Below, piece by piece: positions 1-8,529 of a stretch of DNA of 64,000 nucleotides (position 1 is the first letter of the stretch; the number at the start of each line of letters is the position of its first letter). The notes under the pieces are model-generated. The model had not been told where the DNA came from and made no database searches. It saw only the letters and a program-made list of their open reading frames with translations. The stretch is taken from positions 2,467-66,466 of the forward strand of contig DBLQ01000110.1 in the NCBI GenBank assembly GCA_002297505.1. The letters are read 5' to 3'. Source of the DNA: Flavobacteriales bacterium UBA720 (lineage in GTDB: Bacteria; Bacteroidota; Bacteroidia; Flavobacteriales; Weeksellaceae). Both the position numbers and the translations under genes were made by a program.

Positions 1-1209
1 CAGTTCCCGGCTGATCCTCGGGACACCGAAATAAAAACCTTTCTGAAAACCAATGCTGGATAACTTGACTAAATTTTTATAACCGTTAAAATCCTTAGCC
101 AGCAGTACAACCTGTGTTCTCCGGTCCGGATCATCTTTGGTAAATTGTTTCTGCTCATAGCGTTCGGAGATGTAAAACTCGCAGCCTACAATCGGAATCA
201 AAGGCGTAGCGTCCGGTTCCTTTTCGGTGTATGATTCACCTTTTTCTTCGGCTTCCTGTTTTTTTGCAAGATATTCTTTGTGCTTTTTGCTGATGTCGGA
301 ATTGGCACTTTCCACAGCAGACACAAATTTGAATGCGCCCATCATATTACCCAGATCCACCATGCCGACGGCCGGGAAATGATCTTGTTTGGCTTTGCTG
401 ATGAGGTCGTTGATATTGGTTGTAGCCGTTAGCGTAGAAAAAACACTGTGATTGTCGAAATGGAAATATTTTCCCAAATCAATTTCGTCCACACTGCCAA
501 AGTCGGTCTGTTTTTTCTTGTTATTAAAACTGGCAACCTGTCTCCGGACGATAATCCCGAACGGCTGAATCGGGTTCGGATGATTGTCCTGATATCGCTT
601 TAGTTGAGCCTCGGACACTTTCAGGACGTCTGCAGGAATCACGCCGATTCTCATCATCTCGAAAAAAACCTGCGCCGTTGCATTCACGTCGGCTGCCGCA
701 TTGTGCGCTTCATCAAATTTATGGCCGTATAATTTTTCGTAAAGTTCTTCCAGTTTTGGTGATTTATATCTGCCGCCACGGCCGCCTTCCAGCTTGCAGT
801 AATCCGTTCCCAGGATCATGGTGTCGGCCTTCGGCTTTTCCTGGAGATTGTCCTGGATGTTTTTCCGGATCAGCTCGGCGCCTACGATATTGTAGTCAAA
901 TTCTACATTGTGGCCGGAGACCACGCGAACTTGATCCAGAACCTGAGTGAATTCTCTCAAAACTTCTGCTAAATCGCGGCCTTCATCGTTCGCAATTTTC
1001 GTGGTGATTCCGTGGATTCTGGCTGCGTTGAAGGGAATATCATAACCTTCCGGCTTAATGATATAGTCCTGATTTTCAATTAAATTTCCATCATCATCAT
1101 GCAACTGCCACGCAATCTGAACCATTCTGGGCCAGTTATCCGAATCGGAAAGCGGAGCATTGAAATTTTTTGGTAAACCGGTGGTCTCAGTATCGAAAAC
1201 TAAATACAT
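1..1209 (-). CDS. dnaE: DNA polymerase III alpha subunit with N-terminal epsilon-type exonuclease domain (5' part, cut by window edge)
   Basis: I translated the minus strand from the ATG at 1209; the frame stays open to base 1, giving 403 codons and no stop. The first ~185 residues are a DEDDh 3'-5' exonuclease: the protein starts MYLVFDTETTG (first D and E), then SGHNVEFD, and HNAAADVNAT near residue 180 (last H and D). After a linker comes a PHP-like region (YFHFDNHSVFST, AVGMVDLGNM) that runs to GFYFGVPRISREL, resembling the GFYYKPRID-type segment of DnaE PHP domains. A proofreading domain fused in front of the replicative polymerase is the usual arrangement in Flavobacteriia, where separate dnaQ may be dispensable. 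The polymerase core lies beyond the window. A second, shorter DnaE is encoded at 49666-52734. Exonuclease call is firm; the DnaE fusion rests on the PHP-like tail. Confidence 0.85.
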   Translation of the reverse strand, partial: MYLVFDTETTGLPKNFNAPLSDSDNWPRMVQIAWQLHDDDGNLIENQDYIIKPEGYDIPFNAARIHGITTKIANDEGRDLAEVLREFTQVLDQVRVVSGHNVEFDYNIVGAELIRKNIQDNLQEKPKADTMILGTDYCKLEGGRGGRYKSPKLEELYEKLYGHKFDEAHNAAADVNATAQVFFEMMRIGVIPADVLKVSEAQLKRYQDNHPNPIQPFGIIVRRQVASFNNKKKQTDFGSVDEIDLGKYFHFDNHSVFSTLTATTNINDLISKAKQDHFPAVGMVDLGNMMGAFKFVSAVESANSDISKKHKEYLAKKQEAEEKGESYTEKEPDATPLIPIVGCEFYISERYEQKQFTKDDPDRRTQVVLLAKDFNGYKNLVKLSSIGFQKGFYFGVPRISREL

Positions 1210-1322
1210 CTAAATTAGAAATTTGTGTAAAGTTACAGTTTTGAAAACCAAAAAAAAAGTCTTACCACGTGTTATTGATTTATTAAAATAGTCAAAAAAT
1301 AACTTGTTGATTCATTAATGAT

Positions 1323-1330
1323 TATCTTTG
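1323..1330 (+). promoter_or_regulatory. Bacteroidota -7 promoter box for the S8 peptidase gene
   Basis: TATCTTTG matches the Bacteroidota primary-sigma -7 consensus TAnnTTTG and lies 13 nt before the ATG. A TTG pair at 1304-1309 is a possible -33 element. Position and match are seen; function is inferred. Confidence 0.6.
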
Positions 1331-1343
1331 CAAAAACAGTTCT

Positions 1344-3419
1344 ATGAAAAGAAGTTTATTAAGTATAAGTCTCGTTTTTTCTTTTTATTTTGCTAATGCT
1401 CAGGATCTTAAACTCAAAAATGAGTTTACGGCGCAGCTTCTCCAAAATGAAAACAGACTACAGAATTATTTTCAAAACAATACCTCTAAACATTCCGGAG
1501 AGCGTTTTGAAGATTTGAAGCGCAGGTTGGCCGGATTTACAGGACCTATTCCTGTCTTTTATTCGCCGGAAGAAACCGGAGCCAATGCCAGCTCTAATAT
1601 TGATGAGTTACAGGACGGGCTGGTTCCCGGCATTGCACAGATCAACGGAAGCGGAGTAAAGATTACCATTTTCGACGAGGGAAGAGTGCACGATACGCAT
1701 GAGCAACTGACTTCCGGCAGAGCCGTGAATAAGGAAGCTTCCAACCTCACCAAAAGTGCGCATACGACGAATGTAACGGGAATCGTGATCGGAAATGGCA
1801 CGGCGACAGGTACTTTTACGCAAAGCAATGTGACTTATCAGAAAGCAAATGCCAAAGGCGTGTTACCACAAGCTTCCACGGAAAATTACCTTTATACAGT
1901 CACGGCTCTGGGTAATAATTTCGAGAAACTCAGCACTTTACCGGGACTCAATATTTCGAATCATTCCTACGGTGCCAACAACGGTTGGAATAAGCCGGGC
2001 GCGGCCAATACTTATTATTGGTACGGAAATTATGATTACAGCCATCTCGATACCTATTCTGGATCCTACGGAACCAATGATCAGAATTTTGATAAAATTG
2101 TTTATGCGCAGCCGCAGCAGATTATCGTAAAATCTACAGGAAATTACTATGGTATCGGTCCCAATACAAGTTCCATTAAGTACCGTTACGATACAGCAGC
2201 TGGAACATGGGTACAGTTTGGAGCCAATGATGAGCTTCCTCCCGCCAACTGCAGCCTGGGCTACAATTGTATAGGTTATGGCTCATTGGCAAAAAACATC
2301 ATTACCGTGGGCGCTGTAAAGCAACTGACGACACCGGGACAAAAATATACTGGTCCTTCGGACGTAGAAAAAGATGCGTTCAGCAGTGCAGGACCTAGAA
2401 AAGATGGCGCAGTAAAGCCTGATGTAACTGCGGTGGGCGTGGATATGGTGATGCCTAATTATGTGGCAGGAAGTCCTAACGCTAACAATCTGTATCTGGT
2501 CTCCTGGGGTACATCCTATGCCTCTGCTGTAGTCAGTGGTGTGGCTGGAGCATTAACGCAGGTGCAGCGCAACATTCTTGCAGATAACAGTTTTGTTTTC
2601 AGAGCCGATGAAATGAAAGCATTGCTAACTCATACTGCCAACGACGCAGGGCGGCCTGGCCCAGATGTTTGGTATGGCTGGGGATTGGTGGATGCCAAAA
2701 AAGCCGCGCAGGTGCTGGTTAATAAACTGACAGAAAATGCAGTTTTTGAAAAAAACACCTTGCAAAACAATGTAAGCTTTACAAAAAATATTACGGCTGA
2801 AGGCAGCGTACCACTGAAAGTCAGCATCTCGTGGATTGATCCTGCCATTGCACCATTTACAGCAGATGCGGACATGCAGAATAACCATGCATCCAGACTG
2901 ATCAACGATCTGGATCTTCGGGTGACGGATGAAGTCTCGGGAACAGTTTATTATCCTTGGCGACTGAATATCCTTGATCCTAATGCAAATGCAACAAAGG
3001 GTGATAACATCGCAGACAATGTGGAGCAGATCCTGATTGATACGCCGCAGGCAGGACGAACTTATAAAGTGGAAATTACCAGCAAAAATCCATTGGTCAA
3101 TCAGGAAGGTAATTCGTTGGTACAGGATTTTGTATTATTAGCCACAGGCGTCAAGAAAGAAACCTTGGCATCGCAGGAATCCAATAACTTATCTCATGTT
3201 GCCGTTTCTCCGACCAAGACACGAGATTTTGTCCAGATCAGAGCTGATGAAAATATAGAGAGAATTGCTTTGTTCGATACGAACGGCAGATTGATTTTAG
3301 AAAATAAAAACAGCTCTAAAGAGAATCGGGTAGATGTGAGTCTGCTGCCAAAAGGTATCTACATCTTAACTGTAAAAACCAAAAGTGGCATTAACTCTAA
3401 AAAAATTATAAAAGAATAA
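1344..3419 (+). CDS. Secreted S8 (subtilisin-like) serine protease with T9SS type A C-terminal sorting domain
   Basis: The 691-residue protein has a Sec signal peptide (MKRSLLSISL...FANAQ, cleavage near residue 20) and an S8 domain. The catalytic Asp is in ITIFDEG (D111), the His in SAHTTNVTG (H140), the oxyanion Asn in NHSYG, and the Ser in SWGTSYAS (S391). A beta-rich proprotein-like region follows. The last ~75 residues (VAVSPTK...LFDTNGRL...LPKGIYILTVKTKSG...KKIIKE) form a type A T9SS C-terminal domain, so the enzyme is probably exported by the Por/Gld machinery and released or anchored at the surface. It is monocistronic, with its own promoter box and a strong terminator shared with convergent pyk. 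It likely degrades extracellular protein; substrate is unknown. Confidence 0.93.
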   Translation: MKRSLLSISLVFSFYFANAQDLKLKNEFTAQLLQNENRLQNYFQNNTSKHSGERFEDLKRRLAGFTGPIPVFYSPEETGANASSNIDELQDGLVPGIAQINGSGVKITIFDEGRVHDTHEQLTSGRAVNKEASNLTKSAHTTNVTGIVIGNGTATGTFTQSNVTYQKANAKGVLPQASTENYLYTVTALGNNFEKLSTLPGLNISNHSYGANNGWNKPGAANTYYWYGNYDYSHLDTYSGSYGTNDQNFDKIVYAQPQQIIVKSTGNYYGIGPNTSSIKYRYDTAAGTWVQFGANDELPPANCSLGYNCIGYGSLAKNIITVGAVKQLTTPGQKYTGPSDVEKDAFSSAGPRKDGAVKPDVTAVGVDMVMPNYVAGSPNANNLYLVSWGTSYASAVVSGVAGALTQVQRNILADNSFVFRADEMKALLTHTANDAGRPGPDVWYGWGLVDAKKAAQVLVNKLTENAVFEKNTLQNNVSFTKNITAEGSVPLKVSISWIDPAIAPFTADADMQNNHASRLINDLDLRVTDEVSGTVYYPWRLNILDPNANATKGDNIADNVEQILIDTPQAGRTYKVEITSKNPLVNQEGNSLVQDFVLLATGVKKETLASQESNNLSHVAVSPTKTRDFVQIRADENIERIALFDTNGRLILENKNSSKENRVDVSLLPKGIYILTVKTKSGINSKKIIKE

Positions 3420-3441
3420 TCTAAGTTGCTTTTATTGAAAC

Positions 3442-3476
3442 AAAAAACCATCGAACGCAATTCGATGGTTTTTTTG
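3442..3476. terminator. Bidirectional intrinsic terminator between S8 protease and pyk
   Basis: A perfect 14-bp stem (3442-3455 with 3461-3475) surrounds the loop CGCAA. A-run and T-run flanks mean it can work on both strands, serving the two convergent genes. Confidence 0.85.
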
Positions 3477-3501
3477 TTATAGTAAAATCCGATCTTTATT
3501 C

Positions 3502-4947
3502 TTAGATCGTAGATAACCTTAGTGTATTGGTCTTTCCACCGTTATGAACAGGCATGGCATTAAGATTTACCACATAATCACCTTGCTCTACAAAGCCGTA
3601 ATTATGCGTCAGCATGTTGACCTGGATTACGGTTTCGTCCGTAGATTTCTGCATATCGTAGTAGAATGCACGCACGCCCCAAAGCAGGTTCAGCATGGTG
3701 ATAACACGTTTGTTGGAACTGAAAACGATAATGTGTGAAGATGGTCTGTGCGCCGAAATCTGAAAGGCTGTATAACCCGAAGCAGTCAGTGTTACGATAG
3801 CTTCAGCACCGGTAGATTTTGCAATGTCCACAGCAGAACGGCAAACTTTATCGGTGATAAAACGCTCATCCACGCAATTGATTTTTTCTTCAATCACGTG
3901 ATTCAGTTTCGTATAGAGCGTTGTTCTTTCGATATTCTTCACGATTTTCGCCATGTTGCGCACTACATCCACAGGATATTTTCCTACGGAAGTTTCTCCG
4001 GAAAGCATCACGGCATCGGCACCGTCCAATACGGAGTTGGCAACGTCATTTACTTCCGCTCTGGTAGGTGTAAGGCTGGTAATCATCGTTTCCATCATTT
4101 GAGTTGCGATGATGACCGGCTTGGCATACAATCTGGCTTTGTTCACAAGATTTTTCTGGATTACAGGCACCTGCTCCATAGGAACCTCCACACCCAGGTC
4201 ACCTCTGGCCACCATCAGGCAGTCACATTCCATAAGGATTTCGTCGATGTTTTTCACACCTTCCGGTTTCTCTATTTTGGCGATGATCGGTGTTTTGGTT
4301 TTGTTGGTTGGATGTTTGGCCATCAATTCCTTGAGGTCGATGATATCCTGAGCATGGCGCACGAAGGAAAGTGCAATCCAGTCAAACTCATTATCGAGCA
4401 TAAAGTTGGCATCCTCAATATCTTTCTCTGTCAGTGCAGGAAGAGATACATTCGTATTCGGAAGGTTAACCCCTTTTTTAGAACTCAAAGGTCCGCCCTG
4501 GACCGTTTTTGCTCTTACGGTGTCCAGATTATTGGTTTCGATAACCTCAAGAACCAGTTTACCATCATCAATAAGGATTCTTTCGCCAACTTTTACATCC
4601 TGAGGAAATCTCTCGTAAGTCATGTAAACTTTGGTAGAGTCGCCTTCCATCTTTTCATTCGTGAATGTCAGAACGTCGCCCGGATTAAGGAACGAGCCTT
4701 CTTTTACAACACCTACTCTCAATTTTGGTCCCTGAAGATCTCCAAGGATTGAAACCGAGTAACCGTATTCTTGATTGATCTCACGGATGATGTTAACGTT
4801 TTTCATCACCAGATCATAATCGGCGTGAGAAAAGTTAATTCTGAAAACATCAACACCAGCCTGGATCATCTGAATCATCGTCTCCTTGCTGGAAGTCGCA
4901 GGTCCGAGTGTTGCAATTATTTTTGTTCTTTTAAGGTTTTTATTCAT
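3502..4947 (-). CDS. pyk: Pyruvate kinase
   Basis: Catalyses phosphoenolpyruvate plus ADP to pyruvate plus ATP, the last step of glycolysis. The 481-residue protein opens with RTKIIATLGPATSS and VFRINFSHADYD (nucleotide/substrate Arg and Asn). It has the active-site Lys block IIAKIEKPEGV, the metal-binding VARGDLGVE, the MMETM...PTRAEVNDVANSVLDGADAVMLSGET block, and a C-terminal allosteric domain. Length is normal for bacterial pyruvate kinases. It is the last gene of the acpP-fabF-rnc-IPExxxVDY-pyk operon; its ATG overlaps the end of the preceding gene by 8 nt, suggesting translational coupling. Ends at the bidirectional terminator. Confidence 0.98.
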   Translation of the reverse strand: MNKNLKRTKIIATLGPATSSKETMIQMIQAGVDVFRINFSHADYDLVMKNVNIIREINQEYGYSVSILGDLQGPKLRVGVVKEGSFLNPGDVLTFTNEKMEGDSTKVYMTYERFPQDVKVGERILIDDGKLVLEVIETNNLDTVRAKTVQGGPLSSKKGVNLPNTNVSLPALTEKDIEDANFMLDNEFDWIALSFVRHAQDIIDLKELMAKHPTNKTKTPIIAKIEKPEGVKNIDEILMECDCLMVARGDLGVEVPMEQVPVIQKNLVNKARLYAKPVIIATQMMETMITSLTPTRAEVNDVANSVLDGADAVMLSGETSVGKYPVDVVRNMAKIVKNIERTTLYTKLNHVIEEKINCVDERFITDKVCRSAVDIAKSTGAEAIVTLTASGYTAFQISAHRPSSHIIVFSSNKRVITMLNLLWGVRAFYYDMQKSTDETVIQVNMLTHNYGFVEQGDYVVNLNAMPVHNGGKTNTLRLSTI

Positions 4948-5413
4948 AATATTGAATTAGTTGATAAAGTTCTTCTTCAGAACTTAGTGGATACTCCTGG
5001 ATTTGAAATACAAAATTTTCCGGGAGCAAAATTAACGAAAAATCCGCAAACATATCGGAATTAGTTAATAAGTAATCTACATCCTGATGCAGATTTAGTA
5101 AAAATTTAATATTTGATTCATCTGAAAATAGTTCATTCTGTATTTTTTTTTGTACCGAAGTGATGGACTTATTGGAGATGAAATGGTAGCAGTTTCGGGT
5201 GAAGCGGTCGTAGGCCTGGTAGCGTGAAAAAAAGTGATCGTAATGTTCACCCTCGATCTTGATGTCACCGATCCGTTTGAAATTAAAGTCGTTGCGCTGG
5301 TTCAGCATAAAAAACAATTCGTGCTCTGGGATTGTTTTGATAAGTCTTATCAATCCGATGACGATCTCCGTGTGATCTTCCTCTAGCTTAAGAAATTGTT
5401 TTTTGATTTTCAA
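4940..5413 (-). CDS. IPExxxVDY-family protein (function unknown)
   Basis: A 157-residue soluble protein without signal peptide or membrane segment. I recognise it mainly by position: small proteins of the IPExxxVDY family sit between rnc and pyk in many Flavobacteriia. The name-giving motif is partly degenerate; the segment LNLHQDVDYLL keeps the VDY. Other features are an aromatic, charged core (HYDHFFSRYQAYDRFTRNCYHF) and an acidic C-terminus (PLSSEEELYQLIQYYE). It overlaps rnc by 26 nt and pyk by 8 nt, so the three are likely translated in a coupled way. No biochemical role is known to me and none is proposed. Confidence 0.75.
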   Translation of the reverse strand: MKIKKQFLKLEEDHTEIVIGLIRLIKTIPEHELFFMLNQRNDFNFKRIGDIKIEGEHYDHFFSRYQAYDRFTRNCYHFISNKSITSVQKKIQNELFSDESNIKFLLNLHQDVDYLLTNSDMFADFSLILLPENFVFQIQEYPLSSEEELYQLIQYYE

Positions 5414-6158
5414 TAATATTTTCTTTTTTGCTCAACATGTAAAAAGCGCGCTGCGCAGCCTTCTCCTCAGCCTTTTTCTTGGAAGTTTCCACGGCATTGG
5501 AGATTTTTTCGTTGTGCAGCCAAACATGACAGCGGAACACCGTAATCTTATTGGGCTGAATTTCCTCACAGGTTTCGTACTTGATCGGGATTTTTTTCTT
5601 CTGACTCCATTCCAGCAGCAGGCCTTTGTAGCTGATAATCTTATTTTCCAGCTTATTGATGGTGGTGGGTGTCAGGATTCTTTCCAGCACTATTTTTTTA
5701 CAGAACTCATAATCAATATCCAGATAGATGGCACCAATCAGCGCTTCCAGCAAGTTGCCGGAGATATTCTCACTCAGGATGGTCTGGCTGGTATCTGCCT
5801 GTAGCAGCTGGCTCAGCTTCAGATCTTCGCCCAGTTTGTTCAGGTTTTTCCTGTTGACAATCTTGGATTTCATCTGCGTGAGGAAACCTTCGTTTTCATT
5901 CGGGTAGGTCTGAAAAAGATGGCAAGAAATAATGGTTCCTAAAACAGAATCCCCTAAAAACTCAAGACGTTCGTAATTTTTTTTGCCTGTGCTCTTCGAG
6001 GAAGATTTTAATGAAAATGCCTCTTTAAAGATTTCCAGGTTGTGGATGTTGTAACCAACGATTTCGGAAATTTTTTTGCGAAAAATAATGTCGTTTTCCG
6101 AAAGTTTTTGTGTTCTGTTTTTTGGAAGTAATTTGAAAAAATAATTTTTCAACTCCAT
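5388..6158 (-). CDS. rnc: Ribonuclease III
   Basis: Endonuclease for double-stranded RNA that processes rRNA precursors and structured mRNAs. The catalytic domain carries the family signature ERLEFLGDSVLG (metal-binding Glu and Asp) and the second acidic motif LLEALIGAIYLD. The C-terminal ~75 residues (YKGLLLEWSQKKKIP...TVFRCHVWL...SKKKAEEKAAQRAFYML) form a double-stranded-RNA-binding domain. At 256 residues it is slightly longer than E. coli RNase III because of a short basic N-terminal extension. It lies 12 nt downstream of fabF in the acpP operon, a common linkage of fatty-acid genes with rnc. Confidence 0.97.
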   Translation of the reverse strand: MELKNYFFKLLPKNRTQKLSENDIIFRKKISEIVGYNIHNLEIFKEAFSLKSSSKSTGKKNYERLEFLGDSVLGTIISCHLFQTYPNENEGFLTQMKSKIVNRKNLNKLGEDLKLSQLLQADTSQTILSENISGNLLEALIGAIYLDIDYEFCKKIVLERILTPTTINKLENKIISYKGLLLEWSQKKKIPIKYETCEEIQPNKITVFRCHVWLHNEKISNAVETSKKKAEEKAAQRAFYMLSKKENIIENQKTIS

Positions 6159-6170
6159 AAAAACATCAGA

Positions 6171-7418
6171 TTATATTTTTTTGAAAAGAACGCAAGCATT
6201 GTGACCACCAAATCCGAATGTGTTGCTCATCGCAATTGTAACATCCTTTTCCACAGCTTCATTGAACGTGAAGTTTAGTCTGCTGTCAATGTTCTCATCG
6301 TCTGTAAAGTGATTAATCGTCGGTGGCACGATGCCGTGGATGATGGTATGTAGCGCTGCAATGGCTTCAATAACACCTGCCGCTCCCAGAAGGTGGCCAG
6401 TCATTGACTTGGTAGAGTTGATCTGAATGTCAAAAGCGTGCTCGCCAAATAATCTTGCAATTGCGTTGGATTCTGCGATGTCTCCTAGTGGAGTAGACGT
6501 GCCATGCATATTGATGTGATCTACTTCATCAGCAGTTACACCGGCATCTTCCAGACAATTTTTCATTACAAGGTAAGCGCCAAGACCTTCAGGGTGCGGT
6601 GCGGTCATGTGGTGCGCATCGGCACTCATTCCGCCGCCTGCCAACTCTGCGTAGATGGTTGCGCCACGTTTTTTTGCGTGTTCATATTCCTCAAGGATGA
6701 TACATCCTGCACCTTCGCCCAGTACAAATCCATCTCTGTCTTTGTCGAAGGGTCTTGAAGCTGTCTTAGGATCATCATTTCTTGTAGAAAGTGCATGCAT
6801 TGCGTTGAATCCGCCCATTCCGCTGGCTGTAACAGCTGCTTCCGAACCACCGCAAACGATAACGTCTGCTTTGCCGAGGTTAATCAGCATTTTGGCATCA
6901 ATCAAAGCGTTAGCCGATGATGCGCAGGCAGAAACCGTAGTGTAGTTGGGTCCGTGGAAACCGTACTCGATGGAGATATTTCCCGGCGTGATGTCCGCAA
7001 TCATTTTCGGAATAAAGAAAGGGTTGAATCTTGGGATGTTGTTAGAAGCGGCCCAGCCCAGAACTTCCGTCTCGAAAGTTTCCAGTCCGCCAATTCCGGA
7101 TCCCCAGATCACGCCCACACGGTCTTTATTCACGTGATCTTCTATCAGTCTGCTGTGTGCGATGGCTTCTCTGGCGGCAATCTGGCCGAACTGAGAGTTT
7201 CTGTCCATCTTCTTGGCCTCTTTCTTATCGAAATAATTAAGGGCATCGAAGTTTTTGACTTCGCAGGCAAACTTGGTTTTAAAATTTGTGGAATCAAAAA
7301 GAGTAATAGGAGCAGCGCCGCTCTCTCCCTTTTTCAGGTTTTCCCAGTATTCTTTAGCATTATTTCCGATAGGCGTTATAGCGCCGAATCCGGTTACAAC
7401 TACTCTTTTTAATTCCAT
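6171..7418 (-). CDS. fabF: Beta-ketoacyl-ACP synthase II
   Basis: Condenses malonyl-ACP with acyl-ACP in the fatty-acid elongation cycle. The 415-residue thiolase-fold protein shows the full catalytic set: nucleophile Cys165 in VSACASSA, His305 in NMHGTSTPLGD, and Lys337 with His342 in TKSMTGHLLGAAG. It starts MELKRVVVTGFGAITPIG, the standard KASII N-terminus, and ends with the glycine-rich NTFGFGGHNA loop. It directly follows acpP, which encodes its carrier-protein substrate, with a 23-nt gap. Confidence 0.98.
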   Translation of the reverse strand: MELKRVVVTGFGAITPIGNNAKEYWENLKKGESGAAPITLFDSTNFKTKFACEVKNFDALNYFDKKEAKKMDRNSQFGQIAAREAIAHSRLIEDHVNKDRVGVIWGSGIGGLETFETEVLGWAASNNIPRFNPFFIPKMIADITPGNISIEYGFHGPNYTTVSACASSANALIDAKMLINLGKADVIVCGGSEAAVTASGMGGFNAMHALSTRNDDPKTASRPFDKDRDGFVLGEGAGCIILEEYEHAKKRGATIYAELAGGGMSADAHHMTAPHPEGLGAYLVMKNCLEDAGVTADEVDHINMHGTSTPLGDIAESNAIARLFGEHAFDIQINSTKSMTGHLLGAAGVIEAIAALHTIIHGIVPPTINHFTDDENIDSRLNFTFNEAVEKDVTIAMSNTFGFGGHNACVLFKKI

Positions 7419-7441
7419 AAATTTTTTTGTCTAGTAAGATA

Positions 7442-7681
7442 TTATTTATTTACAACTTCTTCGATGTAAGCAATAGCGTGACCTACAGTTGTAATTTTTT
7501 CTGCTTGATCATCAGGAATCTGAATGTTGAATTCTTTTTCGAATTCCATGATCAATTCTACAGTATCCAAAGAATCAGCTCCTAAATCATTAGTGAAGCT
7601 AGCTTCTGGAGTTACTTCTGTTTCTTCAACGTCAAGCTTATCAGCGATGATAGCTTTTACTCTTGATGCAATGTCTGACAT
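7442..7681 (-). CDS. acpP: Acyl carrier protein
   Basis: A small acidic carrier protein (79 residues) that holds growing acyl chains on a 4'-phosphopantetheine arm. The attachment Ser is in GADSLDTVELIM, the canonical DSL motif at the start of helix 2. Length and acidity are typical. It is the first gene of the minus-strand operon; a TAnnTTTG box lies 33 nt upstream, so this promoter probably drives fabF, rnc, the IPExxxVDY gene and pyk as well. Confidence 0.98.
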   Translation of the reverse strand: MSDIASRVKAIIADKLDVEETEVTPEASFTNDLGADSLDTVELIMEFEKEFNIQIPDDQAEKITTVGHAIAYIEEVVNK

Positions 7682-7713
7682 AGTATTTTATTTTTAATTA
7701 TGTTAATTTGGTG

Positions 7714-7721
7714 CAAATATA
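7714..7721 (-). promoter_or_regulatory. -7 promoter box of the acpP-fabF-rnc-pyk operon
   Basis: Read on the minus strand the bases are TATATTTG, a perfect TAnnTTTG match, 33 nt upstream of the acpP ATG. The gap to folE (7682-7849) holds this and the divergent folE box. Confidence 0.6.
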
Positions 7722-7832
7722 TAAAATTTCAAATCATTACAATTTTTTTTTAGTTTTTTAAAGTTCCGTAGAATCTATCTTTTTTATAATCAAATCTTTA
7801 AAATTACAATGGTTAAGGTGTAAAAATTTGCT

Positions 7833-7840
7833 TATTTTTG
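7833..7840 (+). promoter_or_regulatory. -7 promoter box for folE
   Basis: TATTTTTG (TAnnTTTG) ends 9 nt before the folE ATG at 7850. Transcription would begin almost at the start codon, so the mRNA is probably leaderless or nearly so. It also excludes the in-frame TTG at 7838 as a start, because that codon lies inside the box. Confidence 0.6.
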
Positions 7841-7849
7841 CGTCTTATT

Positions 7850-8527
7850 ATGAATGATATGATGGAACAATTTCCTGATAACGACGATGATGTGTTCACA
7901 GGTAAGGAACATACGCCGCTCAGAAAAGATGCTTTCGAACTTACTTCTGCTGAAAAAATTGAAAAGATCGAAGGACTTTTCGGTGAGATTATGCACACGC
8001 TGGGCCTGGATATGACGGATGATTCTCTGAAAGATTCGCCGAAACGTGTGGCGAAGATGTATGTCAATGAAATATTTGGCGGGCTTTTACCAGAGAATAA
8101 ACCAAGCGTTTCCACATTCAAGAATCAGTATAAATACAGACAAATGTTGGTGGAGAAGGATATCACCGTTTACTCTTTCTGCGAGCATCATTTTCTGCCG
8201 ATTATCGGAAAAGCGCACGTGGCTTACATTTCTAATGGTGAAGTCATAGGTTTGTCAAAAATCAACAGAATCGTGGATTATTATGCAAAGCGGCCGCAGG
8301 TTCAGGAGCGATTGACCATGCAGATTGTGGACGCGCTGAAGGAAGCTTTGGGAACCCAGAATGTCGCCTGTATCATCGATGCAAAACATCTTTGTGTCAA
8401 TTGCCGCGGCATCAAAGATACGGCGAGTTCTACAATTACAGCGGAATTAAGCGGGATTTTCCGAACCAATCCAATTACCAGACAGGAGTTTCTGCATTAT
8501 GTAGGAAGTCACGCAAAATTTGATTAA
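7850..8527 (+). CDS. folE: GTP cyclohydrolase I
   Basis: Converts GTP to 7,8-dihydroneopterin triphosphate, the first step of folate (and possibly queuosine) synthesis. The 225-residue protein has the zinc ligands in SFCEHHFLPIIGKAHVAYI (Cys and His) and LCVNCRGIKD (second Cys), plus the substrate-binding GLSKINRIVDYYAKRPQVQERLT segment. I chose the ATG at 7850 because the upstream TTG overlaps the promoter box. The protein has an acidic N-terminal tail of ~30 residues before the first family helix (EKIEKIEGLFGEIMHTLGLD). It is followed after 2 nt by the AAA ATPase gene, and beyond that module by cysS. Confidence 0.97.
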   Translation: MNDMMEQFPDNDDDVFTGKEHTPLRKDAFELTSAEKIEKIEGLFGEIMHTLGLDMTDDSLKDSPKRVAKMYVNEIFGGLLPENKPSVSTFKNQYKYRQMLVEKDITVYSFCEHHFLPIIGKAHVAYISNGEVIGLSKINRIVDYYAKRPQVQERLTMQIVDALKEALGTQNVACIIDAKHLCVNCRGIKDTASSTITAELSGIFRTNPITRQEFLHYVGSHAKFD

Positions 8528-8529
8528 TA

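Noticed and set aside
3748..4752. 334-codon plus-strand frame opposite pyk
   Set aside because: Antisense shadow of a fully conserved pyruvate kinase; Phe/His-rich with no promoter or family signature.
7838..7849. TTG at 7838 as folE start
   Set aside because: It lies within the TATTTTTG promoter box; the ATG at 7850 fits better.
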